The position numbers were made by a program, and so were the translations under genes. Below, in pieces: positions 7,089 through 14,246 of a stretch of DNA of 28,071 nt. The DNA comes from CAIKMD01 sp035605975. GTDB taxonomy: Bacteria > Pseudomonadota > Alphaproteobacteria > ATCC43930 > CGMCC-115725. How positions within the stretch are numbered: the stretch's first letter is position 1; every line of letters starts with the position of its first letter. The notes below the pieces were generated by a model, which had not been told where the DNA came from, ran no database searches, and was given only the letters and a program-made list of their open reading frames with translations. The DNA is taken from NCBI GenBank assembly GCA_035605975.1, contig DATNGG010000073.1, positions 1 through 28,071 of the forward strand, given 5' to 3'.

Positions 7089-8117
7089 TCAGTTCGTCGT
7101 CGCCGCCTTGGCCGCTTTGGCCGGAACGTAATGGACTTCTTTGAGCGCCTCGGACAGCATCTTGCGGGCGACAAAACTCTCGACATCGGGCAGCGGCTTA
7201 TCCTTGGGCCATTGGCCCATGGAAATCATCTCGCGGCGGCGGGCTTCGAAAATTTCCTTGAAGAGCTTCGGCGGGAGCGTCGCATCATAGCCATCATGGA
7301 TGCTGTCCCACAGCAGACTCTGCTCTTGCGGATCGTCGATGCCGAGATAGGTTTTAAAGATCGGCATCGTGCCCTCTTTGTTGGTGCGAATATACATGAT
7401 CGCTTCGGCGATTGCCTTGATGAAGCCCTTGGTCGCCTCGGGATGCTTTTCGACGAAGGGCCGCATCGTCCAGAACTCGCCGCCGATGCGCGGCAAATAG
7501 GTGCTCGTCGTCAGAAGGACCTTGAACCCCGCTTTCTGCGCCTTGACCGCCTCGGCGGTGGTGAGGAGCGCGGCTTTGACATCGCCCTTGATGAGCGCGG
7601 CAAGCTGATCGGGCTGCGCTTGGAACGAGATCACCTTGTAATCCTTGCCGGGAACCATGTGAAAGAATTCCGACAGGACGCGCTCGCCCTCATCGTAAGA
7701 GGCGCCGCCGGGCTGGCCATAGGCGACGGTCTTGCCTTTGAGGTCCTCGGGCTTGGCGATGCTCTTGTCGGTGATGATCTCCCATTGCGAGCTGAGGCTC
7801 TGGCCGACGAGGAAAACCACCGGCGCTCCATGGAGCGCGGCGAGCGCCGCCGGGGTCGGGATCGGAATGAAGTCCACCTGGCCGGACAAGCCCGCAACCT
7901 TGAGCGGGCTCGGCGCGAGCTTCACCAGCGAGACATCGAGCCCTTCTTTCTTGAAGAATCCGCGCTCCAGCGCGACATAGCTCGGCAAATGCAGCGACGT
8001 GAAGCCGACGACCGCGCCGACGGTGACCTTGGTCTCCGCCGCGGCCGGCATCGACAGCGCCGGCAAAGCCAGGCACCCGGCGATGAGCGATGACATCAAG
8101 ATTCGAGAAATAGGCAT
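7089..8117 (-). CDS. ABC transporter substrate-binding protein, NMT1/SsuA-like (paralogue 3, first in operon)
   Basis: 342 residues from ATG 8117, chosen because AAGGGAGG lies 5 bases upstream and a signal peptide begins there (MPISRILMSSLIAGCLALPA, then PAAAETKVTVG). The open frame extends upstream to 8420, but that part is not protein-like. It is very close to paralogue 1: over the 27 residues starting at KTVAYGQPGG, 23 are identical. It differs at the entry loop (VGFTSLHLPSYVALERGFF) and in the PSPLKVAGLSG segment. The C-terminal tail is Ala/Lys-rich (AKAAKAATTN). Predicted role is periplasmic capture of substrate for the NitT/TauT-type transporter of the same locus. As first gene it probably has the operon promoter in the 118-base gap upstream. 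Confidence 0.9.
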   Translation of the reverse strand: MPISRILMSSLIAGCLALPALSMPAAAETKVTVGAVVGFTSLHLPSYVALERGFFKKEGLDVSLVKLAPSPLKVAGLSGQVDFIPIPTPAALAALHGAPVVFLVGQSLSSQWEIITDKSIAKPEDLKGKTVAYGQPGGASYDEGERVLSEFFHMVPGKDYKVISFQAQPDQLAALIKGDVKAALLTTAEAVKAQKAGFKVLLTTSTYLPRIGGEFWTMRPFVEKHPEATKGFIKAIAEAIMYIRTNKEGTMPIFKTYLGIDDPQEQSLLWDSIHDGYDATLPPKLFKEIFEARRREMISMGQWPKDKPLPDVESFVARKMLSEALKEVHYVPAKAAKAATTN

Positions 8118-8184
8118 GGCAACCTCCCTTGCGGCCGATTTCCGGGCGCGGCACGAGACGCGAAGTCTCTTATTCGTTGAGCAA

Positions 8185-8213
8185 TGATCGTCCGGGGCAA
8201 TGCCCGCTGTCAA
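8185..8213 (-). promoter_or_regulatory. Candidate promoter of the three-binding-protein operon
   Basis: On the minus strand a consensus -35 TTGACA (8208-8213) is followed after 17 bases by CGATCA (8185-8190), a poor -10. It lies in the gap between the rhomboid stop and the first binding-protein start, leaving a leader of roughly 60 bases. Confidence 0.3.
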
Positions 8214-8235
8214 CCCAAGTCGCGGATCGGACCGC

Positions 8236-9036
8236 TTAGCCCCTGGGATCGTGCCGGCGTGGCCGCCCCGCGCTCGGCACCGAGCCGCGGCCGAAGCGCG
8301 TCCGCGCATCGCGCGGCCGCGCGATCTGGAACGCGCTCGTGCGCGGCGGCTGCAGCATCGCGACATCGCGGCGGTGCAGCAGCAGAACGAGAAGAATGCC
8401 GGCGAGAAACCCGCCGACATGCGCCCAGAACGCGACGCCCGCCTCGCCCGCCGACACCGCGCTCGCGCTCACCAGCTGAAGCAGGAACCACAGTCCCAAC
8501 AGGATCACCGCCGGCACCGTCAGGAGCCGCACCAGGATGATGATCCAGAGGAACACGACGACGTTGCTGCGCGGATAGACGATCAGATAAGCGCCGAGCA
8601 CGCCGGCGATGGCGCCGCTCGCGCCGATCATCGGCACGGTCGAGGCCGGCGAGACAAAGGCCTGGGTCAGCGCCGCGATCACGCCGCACAGCAGATAGAG
8701 CACGAGGTAGCGGCCGGCGCCGAGCGCCGATTCGATCCCTCTGCCGAAAATCCACAGATAAAGCATGTTGCCGCCGAGATGGAGCCAGCCGCCATGGAGG
8801 AACATGCAGGTGATGGGCGTAAGCCAAGCCGGCACGAGCTGCAGCGCGGGCGGAAGCTGCGCATGGCCGAACAGCACCGCCGGCACCATGCCGAGGCTCA
8901 GCGCGACCGCGGCGTCCGCGCGGGGACCAAGGCTCGATTGCCACAGATACATCACGACGCACGCGCCGATCAGGCCGGAGGTGACGACCGGCGAGCGCAG
9001 CCGCGGCGTGTCGTCATAGAGCGGGATCGCGAGCAT
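8236..9036 (-). CDS. Rhomboid family intramembrane serine protease
   Basis: 266 residues with the GlpG/rhomboid core. The catalytic Ser140 is in GASGAIAG and its partner His206 is in HVGGFLAG. The HGGWLHLGGNMLYLWIFG segment supplies H81, H86 and N90, the oxyanion-side residues. About six or seven membrane segments are visible. The N-terminus MLAIPLYDDTPRL is the usual short cytoplasmic start, and the tail after residue 220 is basic and polar. It cuts other membrane proteins within or near the bilayer; its substrate is unknown. The ribosome site is weak. It starts 28 bases after the flavoprotein stop, so it may be transcribed with the upstream genes, but no functional link to transport or catabolism is apparent. 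Confidence 0.93.
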   Translation of the reverse strand: MLAIPLYDDTPRLRSPVVTSGLIGACVVMYLWQSSLGPRADAAVALSLGMVPAVLFGHAQLPPALQLVPAWLTPITCMFLHGGWLHLGGNMLYLWIFGRGIESALGAGRYLVLYLLCGVIAALTQAFVSPASTVPMIGASGAIAGVLGAYLIVYPRSNVVVFLWIIILVRLLTVPAVILLGLWFLLQLVSASAVSAGEAGVAFWAHVGGFLAGILLVLLLHRRDVAMLQPPRTSAFQIARPRDARTRFGRGSVPSAGRPRRHDPRG

Positions 9037-9064
9037 GACGAGAGATCGCCGTTCGGGCGCGGCG

Positions 9065-10756
9065 CTAGCGGCCGGTCACGCGATCGAGCAAGCCCGCGCA
9101 ATCCTCGGGCAGCCGGTTGCCGCGCCAGGCGACGTGTTGATCGGGACGGATGAGAGCGAGGTCACGCTGATAAAGATCGCGTGCCGCAATGCTGGCCAGG
9201 GGGAGACGGGTCAACGGCAGGCCGCGCTGGACGGCAGCCTGCTCCAGCGCGCGTGTCTCGGCAGCGCCGCGGCTCAGATCGAGCAAGGTGAAGCCGCGGC
9301 CGAGCCGATCGAACAGCGACACGCCGTCGCCGAGCCAGAGATGCGGCGCCCGGCCGCCGGGGCAGGCGCTCGGGCGATAGACATCGGAATCGTCGGGCGG
9401 CGCTTCGCTTCCATCCGCCGCGACGATCGGCGAGTTGTCGTAACGCGCGCCCAGCTGCACGCCGAGCGAATCGAATTCCGGCTGGAAATTCGCGAGGTAA
9501 GCGCCGGTTTCGCCGCGCGCGGCGCGGCCCGCCGCGGAATCTTCCTCGATCGCGGCGCCGATCGGCACTTCGCTGACGCTAACGCCCAGCCGGCGCGCGG
9601 CCTTGGTGTTGCGCAGCGCGATCGGGCGCCGCTCGCTCTCATAAGTGTCGAGCAGTCCCGCGCCGCCCCAGCCCTGTACCATGGCAGCGAGCTTCCAGCC
9701 GAGATTGGCGACATCATCGATGCCGGTGTTCATGCCGAAGCCGCCGGCGGGCGTGAAGAGATGGGTGGCATCGCCGGCCAGCAGCACCCGGCCGAGCCCG
9801 AAGCGCTCGGCGACCAGGGCGCGGCCGGCGATCCAGGTCGAATGGCCGATCACCTCGACCTCGAGCGGCGTACCGACCGAGGCAAGGAACCGGCGCACGA
9901 TCTGCGCGCTATCGGGCTTCTCATCGGTGCTACGCAGGCGCGAATTGAAGATGAACTCGCCGGCGCCATCGAGCGCGACGGTATTGGTATGCACCTCGCG
10001 ATTGACCGCGCGATATTGCCAGCAGCGCGGCGCCGCGACCGCGCGATAGAATTGCGGCACGCGCAAATGGGTTGCGACCATCGGACCGTCGAGATAGGCC
10101 TCGCTTCCGCCTGGCCCCTCGCCGCTATAGCGGATGCCGAGCTTGCGCCGCGTCGCGCTCTGCCCGCCATCGCAACCGACGAGATAGGCGCAAGCGATCG
10201 CGGCGCGCCGTCCGGATGACGCTTCTTCGATGATCGCCGTGACGCGATCACCGTGGTCCTGCCAATCGACGCAGGACCAGCCGAAGCGGCAATCGACCGG
10301 CACGAGGCTTCGCAAATGCTCGTAAAGCAGCCGCTCCACATACATCTGGTTGCAGCGCAAGATCGGCTCGGGCACTTGGTCGGCCGCTTGCGCCGCGCGC
10401 ACCGCCCGCCGCTTCTCGCCTTCCGACGGCATCGCCAGCCTGGCGATCTCCCAGCCAGTGAAACGCGTGAAGTAGCCGACATCGGTTGGGTAGTCCTGGG
10501 GCAGGCCCAAGCGCCGGATCGCTTCGGCGAGGCCCAGGCGCCGGTAATGCTCCATGGTGCGCGAATTGTGCGTGCTGCCCTTTGGGTGCCAGCGCGGCCG
10601 CGGATCGCTGTTGACGATGAGGCTCGCAACGCCGAGCGCCGCGAGATTCATCGCCAGCACCATGCCGACTGGACCGCCGCCGACAATGAGGATCGGCGTC
10701 GCGATCGTTTCGGCCGCTTCCGTGGCGGAGCCTGTCGGGTCGGGTGCCGCGCTCAT
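9065..10756 (-). CDS. FAD-dependent aromatic monooxygenase (PheA/TfdB, PHBH-fold family)
   Basis: 563 residues, a normal length for three-domain aromatic hydroxylases. The FAD ADP-binding loop GGGPVG is at 26-31, the DG motif at 196-197 (VGCDGGQSATRRKLG), and the GD motif at 328-329 (LLAGDATHLFTPAGGFGMNTGIDD), which contacts the FAD ribose. The C-terminal domain from about 450 is thioredoxin-like and ends with DQHVAWRG, as in phenol and dichlorophenol hydroxylases. It should use NAD(P)H and O2 to hydroxylate, or oxidatively decarboxylate, an aromatic or heteroaromatic ring in the cytoplasm. A 17-residue Ala/Thr-rich lead precedes the Rossmann strand; no strong ribosome site marks the start. 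Genes for an MFS transporter and other oxidative enzymes lie upstream on the same strand. The exact substrate is not readable. Confidence 0.9.
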   Translation of the reverse strand: MSAAPDPTGSATEAAETIATPILIVGGGPVGMVLAMNLAALGVASLIVNSDPRPRWHPKGSTHNSRTMEHYRRLGLAEAIRRLGLPQDYPTDVGYFTRFTGWEIARLAMPSEGEKRRAVRAAQAADQVPEPILRCNQMYVERLLYEHLRSLVPVDCRFGWSCVDWQDHGDRVTAIIEEASSGRRAAIACAYLVGCDGGQSATRRKLGIRYSGEGPGGSEAYLDGPMVATHLRVPQFYRAVAAPRCWQYRAVNREVHTNTVALDGAGEFIFNSRLRSTDEKPDSAQIVRRFLASVGTPLEVEVIGHSTWIAGRALVAERFGLGRVLLAGDATHLFTPAGGFGMNTGIDDVANLGWKLAAMVQGWGGAGLLDTYESERRPIALRNTKAARRLGVSVSEVPIGAAIEEDSAAGRAARGETGAYLANFQPEFDSLGVQLGARYDNSPIVAADGSEAPPDDSDVYRPSACPGGRAPHLWLGDGVSLFDRLGRGFTLLDLSRGAAETRALEQAAVQRGLPLTRLPLASIAARDLYQRDLALIRPDQHVAWRGNRLPEDCAGLLDRVTGR

Positions 10757-10794
10757 AGGCCGAGCATAGCGCCGCGCCGCACCCTTCGCACGAC

Positions 10795-10814
10795 GCCCGC
10801 GCCGGCGCGCGGGC
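10795..10814 (-). terminator. Stem-loop after the MFS transporter gene
   Basis: A perfect 8-bp stem (GCCCGCGC/GCGCGGGC) with a 4-base loop starts 11 bases beyond the MFS stop codon on the minus strand. No T tract follows, so it may only attenuate read-through into the flavoprotein gene. Confidence 0.45.
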
Positions 10815-10825
10815 TATCCTGTGTG

Positions 10826-12100
10826 TCAGGCCCTTTCGCCGACGAAATCCTTGAGCTCGCGGCGGGTGGTCTCCCGGGCGAACCAGAAAAACAGCGGCCC
10901 CAGCAAGAAGAAAGACAAGGCAAGCAAAGGCAGGCCGGCGGCGATCGAATGTCCGGTCGCGATCCAGCCGAGGATCGCCGGTGCGGTCGAACCCGCCGCA
11001 GTGCCGAAAGCAAAGGAGGCGCCGACCGCGGTGCCGCGGATCTGCGTCGGGAAAATCTCGGTCGTATAGCCGAGCCCCGTGCCGAAGCTGCCGGTGATGA
11101 GGAAGTTGGTCACGAGCCCGACCCAGAAAAGGCTCGTCGGCGAATTGAGATGGCCGAGGATGACCAGGAAGAAGGCAGCCGGAACGACGAAGGCCGGGAT
11201 GACGTAGCGCCGCCCGAAGCGGTCGCACAGCGCGCCGCAAATCCAATAGGCGATAATCGCGACGAACATCCAGACCGAGAGATAGCTCGCCGTGGTCTGG
11301 AAGCCCAAATGCTTCTCATTGGCGAGGAATTGCGGCATCCAAGCGGACCAGCCGACCCAGGTGAAGAGATAGAAGAAATAGATCAGCGTCGCGAGCAGCA
11401 TCTCGCGCGGGTAGTCGCGCACGGGCGACCAGATATCGAGCTGCTTCTTCAGCCCCTCCTTGACCATCGCCGCCGTGACATGGCTAAAGCGCGGGCTCTC
11501 CTTGACGCTGCGCGCGACCCAGAACACCAGGAACGCCGGCAGCAGGCCGAGCCAGTAGAGCGCGCGCCAACCCCAGAGCGGCACCACCACGATCGCGGCG
11601 AGCGAGCAGAGCATGTAGCCGAAGGGATAGCCGCCGACGAGGCCGCCCAAGGCAGTCGCGCGCCAGCGGGTCGGCGCGGTTTCGCTCACCATCACCATGC
11701 CGACCGGCGTTTCGCCCGCGAGCGCGATGCGCGTAATCGAAGAATAGATCAGCAAGGAGAGCGGGCCCATGGCGAAACCGGTCAGGCCCGAGAACATCGA
11801 GAAACCGAGGATCGAGAAGATCAGCACCGGCTTGCGGCCATAGAGATCGGCCAGCGCCGGGAAGGTGAAGGTGCCGATGAGGCCGATCCAGCGCGACAAG
11901 GTCGTGATGTTGCCCATCGTCGCCGGCGAGATACCCCATTCCTTGATGAGGAGCGGCGTGATGAGCTGCATCACCGTCATCTCATAGACGTCGAACGCCC
12001 AGGCGAGAATGCAGATGCCGAGAACGGCCGCGCTGTAGCCGGTCCAGCGATCGGCCGCGGGCGCGGATGCGGCGGTGAATTCGGGTGTCGAAATGGCCAT
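10826..12100 (-). CDS. MFS transporter, aromatic acid/metabolite:H+ symporter type
   Basis: 424 residues from ATG 12100, chosen for the upstream GAGGGAGG; the open frame continues to 12220 but without a ribosome site or protein-like sequence. Twelve hydrophobic segments are apparent. The MFS motif A is present after TM2 (ADLYGRKP, 84-91) and repeated in the second half (DRFGRRYV). TM1 carries acidic residues in AFDVYEM (D37, E40), reminiscent of the DxxD charged motif in aromatic-acid permeases of the AAHS group. TM5 bears GGYPFGYMLCS. It probably imports an organic acid with protons. The neighbouring oxidative enzymes suggest an aromatic or other xenobiotic substrate, but sugar and sialic-acid permeases share this overall form. 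Confidence 0.88.
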   Translation of the reverse strand: MAISTPEFTAASAPAADRWTGYSAAVLGICILAWAFDVYEMTVMQLITPLLIKEWGISPATMGNITTLSRWIGLIGTFTFPALADLYGRKPVLIFSILGFSMFSGLTGFAMGPLSLLIYSSITRIALAGETPVGMVMVSETAPTRWRATALGGLVGGYPFGYMLCSLAAIVVVPLWGWRALYWLGLLPAFLVFWVARSVKESPRFSHVTAAMVKEGLKKQLDIWSPVRDYPREMLLATLIYFFYLFTWVGWSAWMPQFLANEKHLGFQTTASYLSVWMFVAIIAYWICGALCDRFGRRYVIPAFVVPAAFFLVILGHLNSPTSLFWVGLVTNFLITGSFGTGLGYTTEIFPTQIRGTAVGASFAFGTAAGSTAPAILGWIATGHSIAAGLPLLALSFFLLGPLFFWFARETTRRELKDFVGERA

Positions 12101-12146
12101 GAACGCCTCCCTCTCGCGTTTGCAAGATGCGTGATCAGGCGTATTG

Positions 12147-12170
12147 CTTCGTCCGGCGTTGCGAACGAAG
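12147..12170. promoter_or_regulatory. Inverted repeat upstream of the MFS gene, possible operator
   Basis: CTTCGT (12147-12152) and ACGAAG (12165-12170) are complementary half-sites with centres 18 bases apart. They lie 47-70 bases upstream of the MFS start codon, a plausible place for a regulator site. No regulator gene is adjacent. Such a repeat could arise by chance. Confidence 0.25.
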
Positions 12171-12229
12171 TCCTCCCGCGACGAGCCTGCGCCTCGGCGC
12201 GGCGTCGGGTCAAGCGACAATCGCGGGGG

Positions 12230-12248
12230 CCGGCGCGCGACGCGCCGG
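12230..12248 (-). terminator. Stem-loop after the LLM flavin monooxygenase gene
   Basis: A perfect 8-bp stem (CCGGCGCG/CGCGCCGG) with a 3-base loop lies 10 bases past the stop codon of the LLM gene on the minus strand. It lacks a T tract. It separates this gene from the MFS gene, which has its own ribosome site and a 158-base upstream gap. Confidence 0.5.
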
Positions 12249-12258
12249 GGCGGCGCGG

Positions 12259-13398
12259 CTATTTCTTCAGATTCGGCATCACCTCGGCGGCGAAGAGCTC
12301 GATATTGCGCCGCGCCAGTTCGTCGGAGAGGATGCCGAACTGGAACATCGGCAGGAGGATGCCGAGCCCCGTCTTGTCGCGCATTTCTTCGATTCTGGCA
12401 CGCACCGTCTTGGGACTGCCGATGAGCGCGGTGCCGCTGCCAATCAGATAGTCGGCATCATTGACGCGGCCGCCGACCGCGGTGCGCATCTTGAAGAAAT
12501 TCTTCATCGAGCTTTGCGAGGTGTAGCCCGGCGGGATCAGCATCTCGACCGGCATGCGCAGGAAGTTGTTGAAAAGGGTTTCGACGGCGCGCCCCGCCTC
12601 CTGACGCGCACGCTCGTCGGTCTCGGCGACATAGACCGGGCAGGCCCAACCGAACTGTCCTTCCGACGGCTCATAGCCGTATTGCCGCGCCTGGTCGCGA
12701 TAAGCATTGAGATAGCGCGTCACCAGATCGCTCGAGGAGAAGGTGACGAGGAAGGGGTATTTGCGATCGGGATGCGCGGCCCACTGCACGGTCTCGCTCG
12801 AGCCTTGCGAGGGTATCCAGATCGGCGGATGCGGCGTCTGATAGGGCCGCGGCCAAAGATTGACGTAGCGCCGATTGAAGTGCTGGCCATCGAAGGAGAA
12901 GGGCCCCGGCTGCGTCCAGGCCTTGATGATGAGATCATGCGCCTCATGAAAGCGCTCATGCGAGAAATAGGGGTTGATCCCGGTCGAGTGATATTCGGCG
13001 CCGATGCCGCGCACGAAGCCGCAGATGATGCGCCCCTTCGAGAGATTGTCGAGCATCGAATATTCTTCGGCGATGAAGACCGGATCGTTGACGATCGGCA
13101 GGGCGCGGCCGAGAACGGCGATCTTCACCGTCTTGGTGCGCTGGATGAGCGCGCTGGCGATCAGATTGGGCGCCGGCATCATGCCATAGGCGTTCTGGTG
13201 ATGCTCGTTGACGCCGATACCGTCGAAGCCCAGCCGCTCGCAATCGACGAGGAAGTCGATGTAAGCGGCGTATTCCTCGGCCCCTTTCACCGGATCATAG
13301 AGGCTGTTCGGCAGGACGACCCAAGCCGAGCGATGCTTGGCCGCCGCTTCGAGATCGAGCTGACGATAGGGCATCAAGTGAAAAGAGATGAGCTTCAT
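12259..13398 (-). CDS. LLM-class flavin-dependent oxidoreductase (bacterial luciferase-like monooxygenase)
   Basis: 379 residues from ATG 13398, marked by AAAGGAG 8 bases upstream and by a 4-base overlap (ATGA) with the preceding hydrolase stop. TIM-barrel features of the luciferase-like superfamily are clear: GFDGIGVNEHHQNAYG (58-72), a strand IAVLGRALPIVNDPVFIAEEYSMLDNLSKGR, then GFVRGIGAEY and later PPIWIPSQGSSETVQWAA. The enzyme should use reduced FMN, supplied by a separate reductase, and O2 to oxygenate a small organic molecule. A flavin reductase gene is not in the window. The close coupling to an alpha/beta hydrolase suggests a monooxygenase-then-hydrolase pair, for instance an ester made by Baeyer-Villiger oxidation and then cleaved; this pairing is inference. 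Confidence 0.9.
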   Translation of the reverse strand: MKLISFHLMPYRQLDLEAAAKHRSAWVVLPNSLYDPVKGAEEYAAYIDFLVDCERLGFDGIGVNEHHQNAYGMMPAPNLIASALIQRTKTVKIAVLGRALPIVNDPVFIAEEYSMLDNLSKGRIICGFVRGIGAEYHSTGINPYFSHERFHEAHDLIIKAWTQPGPFSFDGQHFNRRYVNLWPRPYQTPHPPIWIPSQGSSETVQWAAHPDRKYPFLVTFSSSDLVTRYLNAYRDQARQYGYEPSEGQFGWACPVYVAETDERARQEAGRAVETLFNNFLRMPVEMLIPPGYTSQSSMKNFFKMRTAVGGRVNDADYLIGSGTALIGSPKTVRARIEEMRDKTGLGILLPMFQFGILSDELARRNIELFAAEVMPNLKK

Positions 13399-14177
13399 CG
13401 CGCCGCTCCTTTGAGGAATTCGCGCACCGCGCGGCCGACCGGCTCGGCCTTTTCGACATGCGGCAGATGGCCCGACCCTTCGATCATGACGAGACGCGCA
13501 TCGGGCAATCGCTCGCGCCACAGGCTCGCATAGGCGGGCGGCATCACCTTGTCGTCATCGCCCCACACCACCAGCGCCGGCAGCTTGACGCGATGCAGCC
13601 ATTTCTCGAGATCGGGATCGAACCAGCGCGGCTGCCAGCCGAGCTTCGTCGCGGTAAAGCGGTTCTTCAAGGCGATGTCCATCTGCTCTTCGCTGGGCGT
13701 CAGCGCAAGCAGCGCCTCGGCGAAGCGCTGGTCATGGAACAGATTGCGGATCGCTTCGTCGGGCGCCCAGATGAAGGTATCGCCCGCGGGCACGCCCTCG
13801 ACGCGCAGCCCCGCCGGCGCCAGCAGCGTCAGGCTTTGAAAGCGCGCGCGGTCGCGCACCAGCATCTCGGCCGCGATCCAGCCGCCGAGCGAGTGGCCGA
13901 CGAGATGCACGCGGCGCAGGTCGAGCGCCTCGGCAAAATCGAGATAGAACATCGCCATGTCGGGCACGCTGCGGATGAAGCCGGGATCGTCCGAGGCACC
14001 GAATCCTGGATGCTCGGGCACCAGCAGCTCATAGCCGTCGGCGAGCGCATCGAAGAAAGGCAGCCACTGCATCAGCCCGCCGGCCCCATGAAGGAAGAGC
14101 ACAGGCTCGCCCTTGCCCGCGCGGTGAAGCTTGATGTTGACGTCCCGAATCTTGACGGTGCTTGCTTGAGGCGGCAT
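13395..14177 (-). CDS. Alpha/beta hydrolase (MhpC/EstA-like fold)
   Basis: 260 residues, a single-domain alpha/beta hydrolase. The oxyanion motif HGAGG is at 30-34, the nucleophile Ser96 is in GHSLGG, the acid Asp209 is in GDDDKVMP, and the base His237 is in GSGHLPH, so the triad is complete. The cap domain is short (about 125-195). AAGGGAG lies 6 bases before the ATG. The stop overlaps the LLM monooxygenase start by 4 bases. The family includes C-C bond hydrolases of meta-cleavage pathways, esterases, lactonases and haloperoxidase-like enzymes; sequence alone does not decide. No signal peptide, so cytoplasmic. Coupling to an oxygenase favours a catabolic step on its product. Confidence 0.9.
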   Translation of the reverse strand: MPPQASTVKIRDVNIKLHRAGKGEPVLFLHGAGGLMQWLPFFDALADGYELLVPEHPGFGASDDPGFIRSVPDMAMFYLDFAEALDLRRVHLVGHSLGGWIAAEMLVRDRARFQSLTLLAPAGLRVEGVPAGDTFIWAPDEAIRNLFHDQRFAEALLALTPSEEQMDIALKNRFTATKLGWQPRWFDPDLEKWLHRVKLPALVVWGDDDKVMPPAYASLWRERLPDARLVMIEGSGHLPHVEKAEPVGRAVREFLKGAAR

Positions 14178-14246
14178 GGCGTGCTCCCTTCTCGTTTCCT
14201 TGAAGATAGCCCGCCCGGCGACGGCGACAAGCGCCGCGCGGCTCGT

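Noticed and set aside
6084..8093. A 669-codon open frame on the plus strand
   Set aside because: Antisense to two binding-protein genes that have signal peptides and family motifs; its internal repetition only mirrors the paralogy of those genes.
8118..8420. An upstream extension of the third NMT1-like binding protein
   Set aside because: The extension overlaps the rhomboid gene, is Arg/Cys-rich, and would bury the signal peptide that begins at 8117.
10253..12451. A 732-codon open frame on the plus strand
   Set aside because: Antisense to the MFS transporter and flavoprotein genes; charged low-complexity sequence with no recognisable domain.
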